A stretch of 64,000 bases of DNA from Cyclobacterium plantarum (lineage in GTDB: Bacteria; Bacteroidota; Bacteroidia; Cytophagales; Cyclobacteriaceae): assembly GCF_011290685.1 (NCBI RefSeq), contig NZ_JAANYN010000001.1, positions 417,325 to 481,324 on the forward strand, read 5' to 3'. Both the position numbers and the translations under genes were made by a program. Numbering within the stretch: position 1 is the stretch's first letter; each line of letters starts with the position of its first letter. The notes beneath the pieces are model-generated. The model did not search any database and was not told where the DNA came from. It saw only the letters and a program-made list of their open reading frames with translations. Positions 54,688 through 63,997 of this stretch are shown piece after piece.

Positions 54688-55605
54688 TCAGATGGGTTGG
54701 ATCACGATGTTTCCCGAGCTGATCTTACCTCTTATTGTAGGAAAATTCCCATTTTGGATTACCAGAGATTTTGATTTGGATTGCCGGTCTATCCGGATAT
54801 TTCCGGAGCCAGCCTGCAGGTCAAAGTTGTATTGATCAAAATCACTGGCCGTGCTGATTTGAATATTGCCTGAAGAACCGTTTAACTGAGTAGATCTCCC
54901 CAAACCGGCATGGTCTGCTCTGATGTTTCCGGAAGTGATTTCCAGGCTGCCCAATTCTCCGATCCTATTCAGCCGGATGTTTCCGGAAGTAAGGCTGGCA
55001 TTCAATAACCCAGTTACGGATTCTGCTTTAAGCTGTCCACTGGTTGCTTTAAAGTCCAGATCGCCTTTTATATCTGCTATTGAGGCATTACCGGATGTCA
55101 GCCTACAGGTCACATCTCCATTGATGTTTTGTAGGTTTAGGTTACCTGAACTGCCTTTGATCCATGTATTCCCGGTCAGGTTTGTGGCGTTGATCTGGCC
55201 AGAGCTTACTTCAAGATGAGTTTCGTTGGAAGTAATACCTGAGACCGCCAGGGAGCCAGATCCGGATTTAATATCCAGAATCATGTTGGCCGGACCTTTT
55301 AGATAAATCTGTTTTTTTGAATTCCAGCTTCCTTTGGGAGGATTGTAGGCGATTTTCAGGGTATTTCCAACAGTCACCATGAGCAGTGACTTATCGGAGA
55401 TTTCATTGCTGCCCAACAAAGCTTCGAGAGACAACTCCTGTAGGCCTACCTGACCTTCATATTCTATGGCGATACCAGAGGATTTAATTTCCAACTTTTG
55501 TATTCCTGAAAATGACTTTTTGATGAGCTCCTGGGCCTGAACCGAAAGCATTCCCATTGAAAACAAGAGAGAAAGAAGTAAACTGAATTTAAAATGATTT
55601 TTCAT
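54688..55605 (-). CDS. DUF4097/DUF2807-type secreted beta protein
   Basis: 305 residues. Signal peptide about 1-25 (LLSLLFSMGMLSVQA). The rest is a run of beta-rich repeats, each with SGNI or SGQI turns: SGSLAVSGI, SGQINATNL, SGNLNLQNI, SGNASIADI, SGQLKAESV, SGNIRLNRI and on to SGNIVIQPI. This is the right-handed beta-solenoid typical of DUF2807/DUF4097 (putative auto-transporter adhesin, head GIN). It is the last gene of the sigma-factor operon. Probably periplasmic or surface-exposed. Confidence 0.85.
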   Translation of the reverse strand: MKNHFKFSLLLSLLFSMGMLSVQAQELIKKSFSGIQKLEIKSSGIAIEYEGQVGLQELSLEALLGSNEISDKSLLMVTVGNTLKIAYNPPKGSWNSKKQIYLKGPANMILDIKSGSGSLAVSGITSNETHLEVSSGQINATNLTGNTWIKGSSGNLNLQNINGDVTCRLTSGNASIADIKGDLDFKATSGQLKAESVTGLLNASLTSGNIRLNRIGELGSLEITSGNIRADHAGLGRSTQLNGSSGNIQISTASDFDQYNFDLQAGSGNIRIDRQSKSKSLVIQNGNFPTIRGKISSGNIVIQPI

Positions 55606-55624
55606 GATAAAGTAGAGGATTTAA

Positions 55625-56650
55625 TTAAAATACTATTCCAAAACTTACAGGGCTTAAGTCGGGGCTCAGGCTGTCGTGAAACAATGGATTTAGATCGTAA
55701 GTGGTGAAAAAGGTAATGCTTTTAAAACCAACTTCTCCCCTTATGCCATACCTGAAATTGCTTAGATAACTGCCTGCAGGTTCTTTTTCCTTTTTTCGGC
55801 CTGAGCCCCCGAGTTCCCGGTACACGAATTTACTTCTACCCCCCAGGCGGTAGCCTGCGTAGGGTCCAACACCAATGCGGAGCCCATTTCTTCCGTTGTC
55901 GTTAAGTTTGCCAAAATCCAGTCTGAACATGCTGAGAACGTTAAGGTATGAGGCCGATATTTTACTTTTAAATCCATTGACATCCGTCCTGTTGACCATG
56001 GTAATACCATCTTCAGAGCCAATGGCCTGGTATCTGGGGTTATCTAACTTAAAGTTATACCAGCTTACCCCCAGTCCAAAATCCCAATAGGCACCTTTGG
56101 TGAGTTTTTGACTTGCCATCCAGTGAAATCCCACGTTCCAGCTTCCCCAACCTTTGGGACTGAAAGGGGACCCGGCACCGGGGATAGTTCCATTTTGAAA
56201 ATAGCTGTTGATTCCGAGATCAGTATTGAGGTAGGTTCTGAAAGAAGGGTCCTTTTTTTCTTTTGGGCCGGTTTCCATTTTCACCTTGGTTCGGCCTCCT
56301 GTTTCATCCACAATGATTTTATACCTGCCAATGTTGACCTCTGTCTCCCCTACATTTTCATAAATACTTACAATTTCTTTGTTGCCATCCTTTTGCCTCA
56401 TCTCTATTACGGTAACTACACCTTCGTTTTCAGCTTCAGGTATATTTAGCTCTTTGATGATCTGGTTGATGTCCATGCTTTTTAGCCGTTCAAAGTCCTC
56501 TGGATTGTCCACGAGAAAAACCACCTTACCGGATTTTCCAAACTCTACGATAATGCTGTCATTTACTGGCTTATCTTCCGGAATGACAGGATTTCCAAAT
56601 GCCAGCTGTACCAGGGCCATAAGTAGAATGGCGATAACATACTTTTTCAT
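55625..56650 (-). CDS. Outer-membrane beta-barrel-like protein
   Basis: 341 residues. Signal peptide about 1-19 (AILLMALVQLAFG). An N-terminal soluble part with DSIIVEFGKSGKVVFLVDNP and VVTVIEMRQKDGN is followed by amphipathic strands (SWNVGFHWMASQKL, YWDFGLGVSWYNFKL, GLRIGVGPYAGYRLGGR) ending in VSFGIVF, whose terminal Phe is typical of outer-membrane barrels. It lies within the sigma-factor operon. Confidence 0.8.
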   Translation of the reverse strand: MKKYVIAILLMALVQLAFGNPVIPEDKPVNDSIIVEFGKSGKVVFLVDNPEDFERLKSMDINQIIKELNIPEAENEGVVTVIEMRQKDGNKEIVSIYENVGETEVNIGRYKIIVDETGGRTKVKMETGPKEKKDPSFRTYLNTDLGINSYFQNGTIPGAGSPFSPKGWGSWNVGFHWMASQKLTKGAYWDFGLGVSWYNFKLDNPRYQAIGSEDGITMVNRTDVNGFKSKISASYLNVLSMFRLDFGKLNDNGRNGLRIGVGPYAGYRLGGRSKFVYRELGGSGRKKEKEPAGSYLSNFRYGIRGEVGFKSITFFTTYDLNPLFHDSLSPDLSPVSFGIVF

Positions 56651-56670
56651 ATTTGATGTTGTTTATACGA

Positions 56671-57441
56671 TTATCTGTTTTCTTTTTTTTCTCTTTTGGT
56701 ACCAAGTGAGGCGAAGAGATTGTTTTTTGCGTCTTGCAAATCGCCAAATCCCTGGTCAACTTTACTGAAAAAGCCTTCAATTTTGTTTTCCAGACCATCT
56801 ACAATTTTCTCTTTTTCGGGTTGCAGGGCATAACCTCTGGATACAATCCTTACCGTATAGGCTTCCTCCCCTGCAACAGCTCCGGGATCCGGTCCGGACG
56901 GTGTATCTTCCAATGCCAGGTCAATATCCGGAACCGGGATGATTTCCTTCCATTCGGGTAAAATGTCAGGGCTTGCCTCAAGTGCCACTTCCTGTTTTCT
57001 GGAAGGGCTGGTGTTTTCCACTGGCTTGTTTGATGATTGACTTTTTATGGTCTCCTTTTGGTTGGAAAGTTGGCCATTGGCAGGTTTTTGCTGTTGCTCT
57101 TCCTTCTCCACCTTTACCTCAGGTTCTGTGACTTCGGCCAGATCAGTTAGATCATTCTTTTCCTCAGGGCTAAAAACCGTTTTGTCGTTTTCGTTTTTGT
57201 CATTTGAATCAAGGGAAATGGGTTTATTGACTTCGGGAATAGGAAGCTGAAGCAAAAACCAGCTGAATCCCAATATCAATACAGCTGCGGCTGCCCAGCC
57301 TTTCCAAAAGATAAGCATGGGCTTTCTTTTCTTTTCCAGTCTGGCTGAGATTTTCTCCCATACCCAATCATCAGGTGTTTCTTGATGCCCTGAGAGGGTT
57401 TGGCGGATTTTATCATCCAGGTTATTTTTTTTATCCTCCAT
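56671..57441 (-). CDS. Single-span protein, probable anti-sigma factor or membrane anchor
   Basis: 256 residues. A short cytoplasmic N-terminus with DDKIRQTLSGHQETPDDWVWEKI has the pattern of Bacteroidota anti-sigma/zinc-less anchors. One transmembrane helix spans about 48-65, then a long low-complexity Glu/Lys/Ser-rich periplasmic region runs to 256. Its start overlaps the sigma-factor stop by 11 nt, as in coupled sigma/anti-sigma pairs. The role is inferred from position. Confidence 0.75.
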   Translation of the reverse strand: MEDKKNNLDDKIRQTLSGHQETPDDWVWEKISARLEKKRKPMLIFWKGWAAAAVLILGFSWFLLQLPIPEVNKPISLDSNDKNENDKTVFSPEEKNDLTDLAEVTEPEVKVEKEEQQQKPANGQLSNQKETIKSQSSNKPVENTSPSRKQEVALEASPDILPEWKEIIPVPDIDLALEDTPSGPDPGAVAGEEAYTVRIVSRGYALQPEKEKIVDGLENKIEGFFSKVDQGFGDLQDAKNNLFASLGTKREKKENR

Positions 57442-58000
57442 TTTTCTTCTCTTTTTGTAGATTAGGTTTCAGCTTTTGCTGTAGCATGGTCCTTGCTCTG
57501 CTTAACTGTGATTTAGACGTGTTTTCAGCTATGTCCAGCATTTCTGATATTTCCCTGTGGGAATACCCTTCAATGGCATAAAGGTTAAAAACAGTCCTGT
57601 AGCCCAGAGGAAGTGTGGCAATCAAATGAAGCAGTTCTTCTGCACCGGAATTAAACAGCTCGGTATTGAAATCTATCACTTCATTTTGACCATCCAAATC
57701 TATTTCCATCCGTAATTTTTTGTTTTTTCTTAGCGTAAGCAATGCCTGGGTTACCATTATTCGCTTCATCCAGCCCTCAAAACTTCCTTCACTTTTGTAT
57801 TGAGACAGCTTGTCAAATATTTTCATAAATCCTTCCACCAAAACATCCTGAGCCAGATCCCGATCTTTTATGTACCTCAGGCATATGGCCAGAAATTTTC
57901 CGGAATACAATTCGTACAACTCCCTATGGGCTAATCTTTCACCCTTTAGGCAAGCTTTGATCAAATCGTTTTCTTCCGTAAATCTGTTTTTGGCTGGCAT
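57431..58000 (-). CDS. ECF-type RNA polymerase sigma factor
   Basis: 189 residues. Region 2 contains LYSGKFLAICLRYIKDRDLA, then FMKIFDKLSQYKSEGSFEGW and MKRIMV (core and -10 contacts). Region 4 has LPLGYRTVFNLYAIEGYSHREISEMLDIAENTSKSQLSRARTML. No region 1.1 or 3, so this is a group-IV sigma factor. It heads the operon sigma / single-span protein / barrel / DUF4097 protein, all on the minus strand. It probably responds to an envelope signal and activates its own operon. Confidence 0.93.
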   Translation of the reverse strand: MPAKNRFTEENDLIKACLKGERLAHRELYELYSGKFLAICLRYIKDRDLAQDVLVEGFMKIFDKLSQYKSEGSFEGWMKRIMVTQALLTLRKNKKLRMEIDLDGQNEVIDFNTELFNSGAEELLHLIATLPLGYRTVFNLYAIEGYSHREISEMLDIAENTSKSQLSRARTMLQQKLKPNLQKEKKNGG

Positions 58001-58130
58001 TATTTATGGCTTACAATTAGGTAGATACATTTGGCCAGAGGATGGTTGCATGCCAGGATGAAATTAATCAAAAAAATTATTCCAATGGATAAGAATATCT
58101 TTTAAAAAATTGAAAATCAATTTTTTATGT

Positions 58131-58673
58131 TCAGTAAACCGCTTTGTAATCAATGCGTATTTGAATTTTATTCCATTTGCTTTTCTCCACCGTCAAAGGA
58201 TGAATGTAGCTGTCCAGATCAAATACGTTTGCAAAATAACCATTTTCCTCTACGGTGAATATAGAGTACCTGCCGGGTGGTAATTCTACCTTAAAATAAC
58301 CCTGCTCATCGGTTTCAACTTCTGCGACAAGCGGCGTTTCAATATCTCCAAAAAGATAATCACCCAGACTGGCCTGGTTGATATGCGTAAGCTGATGTAT
58401 TCTTATGGTTCTTTTGGCAGGTTTCCCGTTCCCGGAGGCCGAAGACTGAGATTTTATATCGGAACTTTGGGGCATTTGATTACCTTCTACCCAAATAACC
58501 TGCCCCTCGATTCCTGCGGTTTGGTCGGAATTGGAAGATCGACCGGCATCCTCATTTCCTTGTTTATTAGTTGTTTTGTCGGATGGTACTGATATAGTTT
58601 TAGAGGACTTACAGGAATAAAGACATGCTGTGGCAAAAAGCCCATAAATGAATAATCTCACCACTGTTTTCAT
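58131..58673 (-). CDS. Small lipoprotein with carboxypeptidase-regulatory-like beta domain
   Basis: 180 residues. Lipoprotein signal LFATACLYSC (Cys about 21) followed by a Ser/Asn/Gln-rich linker (SVPSDKTTNKQGNEDAGRSS). The beta-sandwich at the end (LVAEVETDEQGYFKVELPPGRYSIFTVEEN) is the CarboxypepD_reg-like pattern, where ELPPGRYSI is the typical turn. Surface-exposed and functionally unknown. Confidence 0.75.
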   Translation of the reverse strand: MKTVVRLFIYGLFATACLYSCKSSKTISVPSDKTTNKQGNEDAGRSSNSDQTAGIEGQVIWVEGNQMPQSSDIKSQSSASGNGKPAKRTIRIHQLTHINQASLGDYLFGDIETPLVAEVETDEQGYFKVELPPGRYSIFTVEENGYFANVFDLDSYIHPLTVEKSKWNKIQIRIDYKAVY

Positions 58674-58739
58674 AAAAAATTATTAAAAATTTTTCAGTTA
58701 AATCGTTGCATTACATTAAGTGTGTCATTGCTGCCTATT

Positions 58740-60140
58740 TTAAATCCCTGTAAATAATTCAAAGGATTCCAGGTAATGGGGACAAATTGCATTCCAGCCC
58801 AATTTGTCCTTCAAAATTCCGGCCAGTTTTTCACTGGCTTGTTTTTCGCCATGCACCAGAAAGGTAAATTTAGGTTTGGAGATGAAGTTTTCACACCATC
58901 GGACCAGTTCTGTTTGGTCAGCATGGGCTGAGAGTCCGTCAATAAAGTGGATGCCTGCCTTTACAGGTACATCGATACCATATATCCTGCAAACTTTTTC
59001 TCCATCAAGGATTTTTCGACCCCGGGTGCCTTCAGGTTGGTAACCCACAAAAATCACACTGTCATTTTCATTGGGCAATCGATGGTACAGGTGATGCAAG
59101 ATCCTGCCTCCGGTAGCCATCCCGCTCGCAGAAATGATGATGGCATCCCCCCGGATATGATTCAGGCTCATGGATGCCTCCTGATCCCTGTAGTAATGGA
59201 GATTTTTATGAAGAAATGGATTGGACTCCTGATCTTCTAACGAAGGCCCAAGATGATGGTAATGGGGGAAATTTTTATAAAGCCCCGTCACATCTATGGC
59301 CATTGGGCTGTCTACATATATGGGTATATCCGGTATTAAACCTTTTTCCTGTAAGCGGTGTAAGTAAAAAAGTATCATTTGTGTTCTTCCTACGGCAAAT
59401 GAAGGTATCAGGGAGACGCCGCCATTCTGGTAGGTAGTCCTTATCAATTTTGCCAGCTCTTTGTCCAGGTTCTCGGATTCATTGGTTCTGTCTCCATAGG
59501 TGGACTCCACAAAAACAACATCTCCGAAGGGGATGTTAGCAGGCGGATTCAGGATGGGATCATGATAACGTCCCAGGTCACCCGAGAAGATAAGTTTCTT
59601 TTCCTGATGCTCACCTTTTATCTTTAACTTTAAAATTGATGCCCCAAGGATATGTCCTGCGTTATAAGCCAAAAGGCTGATGTAATCGTTCAGTTTTACC
59701 TCTTCTTCAAAAGAGATTGCCTGCAACAGGGGGAATACTTTTTCAGCATCTTCCTGAGAAAATAACGGCAAAGGTTTGGTATGTTTTGAATAGCCTTTTT
59801 TGGCTGCAAATTTCGCTTCCTCTTCCTGAAGTTTTCCGGCATCCAACAAAAGGATTTTTACCAGTTCCAGGGTAGGCTCTGTGCAAATAATCTGCCCTTT
59901 GAATCCCTCCTTGACAAATTTGGGAAGGTATCCGGAATGGTCAATGTGGGCGTGGGTTAACAAAACCATGTCTACTTCGGCAGGATCTGTCGGGAAACTG
60001 TCCCAATTCCGTAGCCTGTAATCTTTAAGCCCCTGAAACAACCCACAATCCACGAGCACCTTAAACCCACCTGCTTCAAGCAAAAACCTGGAGCCGGTAA
60101 CTGTACCGGCCCCACCCAAAAACTTAACTTTTACATCCAT
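58740..60140 (-). CDS. MBL-fold beta-CASP RNA-processing-type hydrolase
   Basis: 466 residues. Metallo-beta-lactamase part (about 1-210) with GAGTVTGSRFLLE, THAHIDHSGYLP (zinc ligands HxHxDH) and FSGDLGRYHDPIL. Beta-CASP region (about 230-380) has SFAVGRTQMILFYLHRLQE and DSPMAIDVTGLY. The C-terminal RNA-specificity region has SASGMATGGRILHHLYHRL and KAGIHFIDGLSAHADQTEL, with the last metal His. Members cut RNA (CPSF-73/RNase-J relatives) although most bacterial ones of this branch are uncharacterised. Cytoplasmic. Confidence 0.93.
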   Translation of the reverse strand: MDVKVKFLGGAGTVTGSRFLLEAGGFKVLVDCGLFQGLKDYRLRNWDSFPTDPAEVDMVLLTHAHIDHSGYLPKFVKEGFKGQIICTEPTLELVKILLLDAGKLQEEEAKFAAKKGYSKHTKPLPLFSQEDAEKVFPLLQAISFEEEVKLNDYISLLAYNAGHILGASILKLKIKGEHQEKKLIFSGDLGRYHDPILNPPANIPFGDVVFVESTYGDRTNESENLDKELAKLIRTTYQNGGVSLIPSFAVGRTQMILFYLHRLQEKGLIPDIPIYVDSPMAIDVTGLYKNFPHYHHLGPSLEDQESNPFLHKNLHYYRDQEASMSLNHIRGDAIIISASGMATGGRILHHLYHRLPNENDSVIFVGYQPEGTRGRKILDGEKVCRIYGIDVPVKAGIHFIDGLSAHADQTELVRWCENFISKPKFTFLVHGEKQASEKLAGILKDKLGWNAICPHYLESFELFTGI

Positions 60141-60198
60141 TTAATTCTTCTTTGTTTGCAATCCTGAAAGTAAGAAAAAAGTGGGTGTAACGCATTGA

Positions 60199-62097
60199 TT
60201 ATTCCATAAAATACTTGTCCTGAAACATGCTTCTTGATAAGCTGTCGGCTTCAGATTGCCTGGGATCATTGATGCAATTCAAACATAGCAGACCGTCTTC
60301 ATTGAACACCCAATGATGTCTGCTGCTAATATCCCTGGATTTGTAGCCATGCTGGACCAGGGTGTTTTTCAAAATCGGCAACAAAGTTCTGTCTATGACA
60401 AAAGGGGTATTCATGGGCAGGTAAAGTGTCTGATTCAATTTTTGCATGCGGAATTTTGCGGAATTGGGGAAAGTGAGAATTTTACTAAAAACCAAAACGC
60501 TGTCTTCCATTTGCAGGTTGTAATTCACAGAAGATGCATGGATTAAGGCATCCTCGCGGTCAGAGCCTTTGGAGGAGAACCGCTGCTCCAAATATATATT
60601 GTTTTTATCGTGTCTCCTTACCTGAAGATTGACCAGGCCCCAATCCTTATTTTCCAATATACCATCTTCACCTTTGATCAACAGGGTCCCCTCAGGCAAC
60701 TCCATTTCCTTGTTAACCTCATGCACTGCATCAGCCTTAAATTGACTGATGATTTTTGGTGTTTGGAAGGAGCAGATCAATATACTCAAAACCCAAATCC
60801 CAAACATAACAAAACCGAACCGGCCATCTATGAGGTTTCTTTTGATGAGTACACTCAGGCCAAGGATTACCAGGGCGATGCTGGGAATCAATACGATAAC
60901 AGCAGCAGCTATGGCCAGCCAAACGGGTAACAATTCTCCTACCGCATCAATGGGGAATCCATCCAGAACATAATTCCATCCGCTTTGGCTTACCAACTCG
61001 GAATATAATCCAAGAAAGGCAAGGGGTAAAATGATCAGGATCAAGCCGAGGAAAAATATGAAGAGTCCGAAGAGCACGCGTACCACCTCGAGCAGAAATC
61101 TTCCAAAAGGACCCAGGGCTTTACCAATACCATTTATGACCATGCCTAAAAACCGAAAAGGCGCTAAAACTATTGATTTGCCAGTAGACTCCTTTTGAGT
61201 TGGTTCCGAGGAAAGGTTTTGCTGAATGGTATTTTCAATGTTACTCAGGGTGATGGCCCCTCCCTTCATTTCAATTCTTTCCGTAATGGATTTGGCCATA
61301 GGAGTAATGATCCAGAGGATAAGGTACAACACAAACCCGGATCCCCCGGCAAAAATTAAACCCACGAAGGCCAGTCTCATCCAGATGACATCGATATTGA
61401 AATAAGCTGCTAAGCCACTTCCTACTCCCCCCATTACCCTGTCATCGGGGTTTCTATACAATTTTTTGATATTTTTGTCCTCTGGTTTTTCGTTGGATAC
61501 AGGAAGGATGATCCAAAGCAGGATATAAGCAGCAACTGTCCACCAGCCAATGGCCATTCCCAAATTAAACCTGTCAGAAAAGAAAGGAATGGGAAAGGTA
61601 TTAAAACTGAGTCCTCCGCTGAAAATCAATAATATGGCAATCAATCTGGTCCAAAGCGGATCAATAGATAGGTAGTTGGCGAAACCTGCACATACCCCAC
61701 CCAAAATTTTCGAATGAGTTAGCCGGGTTAATTTTTTATAGCCTTTCCCGGAATTTTGATGTGGAGGAGTAATGTATTTGTAAAAATCATTGTGCCCTTC
61801 CTCCGCATTGTTTTCTTCCAGCATGTCATGTTCCACAGCTTTAAAATCCGCTATGGTTCCCATTTTATCAATAAGGTTGCTCACATTTTCTGCTGTGATG
61901 ACTTGTTTGTTGTTTTTCAGGTTGCTGAGAAAGATTTCAGCGATCCGGTTTTCTATGTCCGTAATAATTTCCTGATTGTCTTCATATAGCGAGAAGTGCT
62001 GATTGATGGCATCGAGATAATGCTTTAGCGAAGTATACCCATCTTCCTCGATGTGAAATAATATCCCGCTGATATTTATGCTTATTGTCTTTTTCAT
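60199..62097 (-). CDS. PspC-domain membrane protein
   Basis: 632 residues. After a soluble N-terminal ~100-residue region (ISINISGILFHIEEDGYTSL), two PspC modules follow: KILGGVCAGFANYLSIDPLW (about 130-205) and RVMGGVGSGLAAYFNIDVIW (about 215-275). Then come several further spans (about 325-460) and a periplasmic C-terminus. PspC senses envelope stress; the double module and extended C-terminus are the usual Bacteroidota form. It lies 51 bp after the PadR gene in one operon. Confidence 0.92.
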   Translation of the reverse strand: MKKTISINISGILFHIEEDGYTSLKHYLDAINQHFSLYEDNQEIITDIENRIAEIFLSNLKNNKQVITAENVSNLIDKMGTIADFKAVEHDMLEENNAEEGHNDFYKYITPPHQNSGKGYKKLTRLTHSKILGGVCAGFANYLSIDPLWTRLIAILLIFSGGLSFNTFPIPFFSDRFNLGMAIGWWTVAAYILLWIILPVSNEKPEDKNIKKLYRNPDDRVMGGVGSGLAAYFNIDVIWMRLAFVGLIFAGGSGFVLYLILWIITPMAKSITERIEMKGGAITLSNIENTIQQNLSSEPTQKESTGKSIVLAPFRFLGMVINGIGKALGPFGRFLLEVVRVLFGLFIFFLGLILIILPLAFLGLYSELVSQSGWNYVLDGFPIDAVGELLPVWLAIAAAVIVLIPSIALVILGLSVLIKRNLIDGRFGFVMFGIWVLSILICSFQTPKIISQFKADAVHEVNKEMELPEGTLLIKGEDGILENKDWGLVNLQVRRHDKNNIYLEQRFSSKGSDREDALIHASSVNYNLQMEDSVLVFSKILTFPNSAKFRMQKLNQTLYLPMNTPFVIDRTLLPILKNTLVQHGYKSRDISSRHHWVFNEDGLLCLNCINDPRQSEADSLSRSMFQDKYFME

Positions 62098-62148
62098 GAT
62101 TTTCTATTGCTAAGGTTAAGAAAATTAAGTTTAATAACCTGAATGCTG

Positions 62149-62487
62149 CTATTGGTTTTTCGGTTTTTTGAGTATTTGATTGACAGAGCTGTCCAGGTCC
62201 AACCAGGTCTTATCGAGTTCTTTCAAAAAATCATTTCCTTTTTGGGTGATGGAATAGTATTTTCTGGGAGGTCCCGTCTCGGACTCCACCCATTTATACT
62301 TGGCCAGTCCGGAGGTTTTTAGCCTGTTTAGTAGCGGGTACAGGGTGCCTTCCACAACGATTAGTTCCGCATTTTTGAGTTCATCTATCATATCAGTGGC
62401 ATAGACTTCACCCCTGGCAATAATATGTAAAATGCAGAATTCCAATATTCCTTTCCGCATTTGGGTTTGGGTGTTTGAAGCTTTCAT
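62149..62487 (-). CDS. PadR-family transcriptional regulator
   Basis: 112 residues from ATG 62487; the frame reaches further upstream, but the added residues are not family-like. Winged-helix core: MRKGILEFCILHIIARGEVY, TDMIDELKNAELIVVEGTLYPLLNRLKTSGL (recognition helix) and SETGPPRKYYSITQKGNDFL. C-terminal helix gives dimerisation. PadR proteins repress neighbouring genes and lose DNA on ligand binding. The operator-like inverted repeats at 62546-62599 suggest autoregulation of the PadR-PspC operon. Confidence 0.93.
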   Translation of the reverse strand: MKASNTQTQMRKGILEFCILHIIARGEVYATDMIDELKNAELIVVEGTLYPLLNRLKTSGLAKYKWVESETGPPRKYYSITQKGNDFLKELDKTWLDLDSSVNQILKKPKNQ

Positions 62488-62545
62488 TTTCTCTGGATTA
62501 GTAGCTTTTTGGGGATTGAACCCATCTTTATCTTTTCTATTTACC

Positions 62546-62599
62546 CTTGTACAAGAAAAATAATACCAATTTTTTAACAGGTACCTTGTAATACCTGTT
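62546..62599 (-). promoter_or_regulatory. Probable PadR operator region (two inverted repeats)
   Basis: AACAGGTA (62576-62583) and TACCTGTT (62592-62599) are perfect inverted arms 8 nt apart, and CTTGTACAAG (62546-62555) is a 10-bp palindrome. The spacer of the first (CCTTGTAA) resembles the second site. They lie 59-112 bp upstream of the PadR start. The rest of 62488-62881 shows nothing else. Confidence 0.55.
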
Positions 62600-62881
62600 T
62601 CTATCTGCCTCTTTGGTATTGGCCAGGACTGAATCTGTATCAAAATGCGTTATTTGCTCCATAAAGCGCATATCTCTTTATCCAAACAAAAGGGAAATTT
62701 TATTCTCAAATTTAAGCATAGCGTTAAAATTTCGTAAAGCAACTGAAATGAAGGCTGTCTGCGAACAGTTTTATGTCCGTTTTTGAACATGACAGTTGCG
62801 GTGGCCAGTAAATTTTTTAATTTCAAAATATTTCCATTGCCTTTTTCTTTTTACTTTGCATCAGAATTATTATTTAATCTT

Positions 62882-63997
62882 ATGATTTCCAGGGCTAATT
62901 TTTGTGTGTTGGTAGGGCTGTTGCTGTTTGGATCCGTCAGAGGACAGGGAATAGCCCCTAAATATTCCAACGAATTCATGAATATTGGTATTGGTGCCAG
63001 GGCACTTGGCATGGCGGGTGCGCAGGTTGCTGCTGTCAGTGATGTGACTTCAGCATATTGGAATCCCGCAGGATTAATTGGCGTATCCCATGAACATGAG
63101 TTTGCCCTCATGCATGCGGAATATTTTGCGGGTATAGCCAAGTTTGATTTTGCAGCCTATACCACCAATATACAGGAGGACAACCAGATAGCCATATCCA
63201 TGATCCGTTTTGGAGTAGATGATATCCCAGATACCCGCTTTTTATATGATGCCAACGGGGCCTTGAACTACAATAATATTCAATTTTTCAATGCGGCAGA
63301 TTATGCGCTTTTGTTAAGCTATGCCAGGGATGTCAGCGATAACTTCAAATTTGGTGTCAATACCAAAATTATCCATAGAAATGTAGGTAAATTTGCCAAA
63401 GCCTGGGGGTTTGGTTTGGATTTTGGTGCCATTTACCTGTGGGAGGATTGGCGAATTGGGTTGATGGCCAGAGATGTGACCACAACTTTTAACGCCTGGT
63501 CCCACAATGCAGATTTGGTTAGGGAGATCTATTCCCAGACACAAAATGAAGTCCCCATAAACAGCATTGAGCTGACGCTTCCCAGGGCTATTTTAGGCCT
63601 AGCCAAACATTTCGAAATTACACCTGAAATTAGTCTCCTTGCCGTGTTGGATTTGGACCTTACCTTTGATGGGCAGCGCAATGCTTTGTATGGAAGCAGG
63701 ATTTTTAACGTTGATCCAAAAATGGGCCTGGAGCTGGATTACAAAAATACAGCCTTCTTCCGGTTTGGGGCCGGTAATTTTCAAAAATTGAATAATTTCG
63801 ATGGTACGAAATATACCAGTGTACAGCCAGGTTTTGGTTTGGGATTTAAAGCCAGTGAAAAGGTATTGATCGATTATGCCTTGACTGATATTGGAAGTAT
63901 TTCTGAAACCCCATTCTCTCATGTTTTTAGCGTAAAGGTTTCATTGAATCCTTTAAAGGAAGATTTCAGGATTTATAGGGGTTGGGAAAACAATTAA
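62882..63997 (+). CDS. PorV/PorQ-family outer-membrane protein
   Basis: 371 residues from ATG 62882, which gives a signal peptide (NFCVLVGLLLFGSVRGQG); ATG 62783 adds an unlikely leader. The family N-terminus is clear: NEFMNIGIGARALGMAGAQVAAVSDVTSAYWNPAGL. The remainder is beta-barrel-like with GFGLDFGAIYLWEDWRIGLM and ends SHVFSVKVSL. PorV and PorQ act in T9SS cargo sorting; this copy may be one of several PorV-like barrels that the phylum often carries. The window also holds a T9SS cargo protein, 21857-26773. Confidence 0.85.
   Translation: MISRANFCVLVGLLLFGSVRGQGIAPKYSNEFMNIGIGARALGMAGAQVAAVSDVTSAYWNPAGLIGVSHEHEFALMHAEYFAGIAKFDFAAYTTNIQEDNQIAISMIRFGVDDIPDTRFLYDANGALNYNNIQFFNAADYALLLSYARDVSDNFKFGVNTKIIHRNVGKFAKAWGFGLDFGAIYLWEDWRIGLMARDVTTTFNAWSHNADLVREIYSQTQNEVPINSIELTLPRAILGLAKHFEITPEISLLAVLDLDLTFDGQRNALYGSRIFNVDPKMGLELDYKNTAFFRFGAGNFQKLNNFDGTKYTSVQPGFGLGFKASEKVLIDYALTDIGSISETPFSHVFSVKVSLNPLKEDFRIYRGWENN

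Noticed and set aside
56379-56768. 129-residue plus-strand frame
   Set aside because: Antisense to the barrel and membrane-anchor genes, with no recognisable features.
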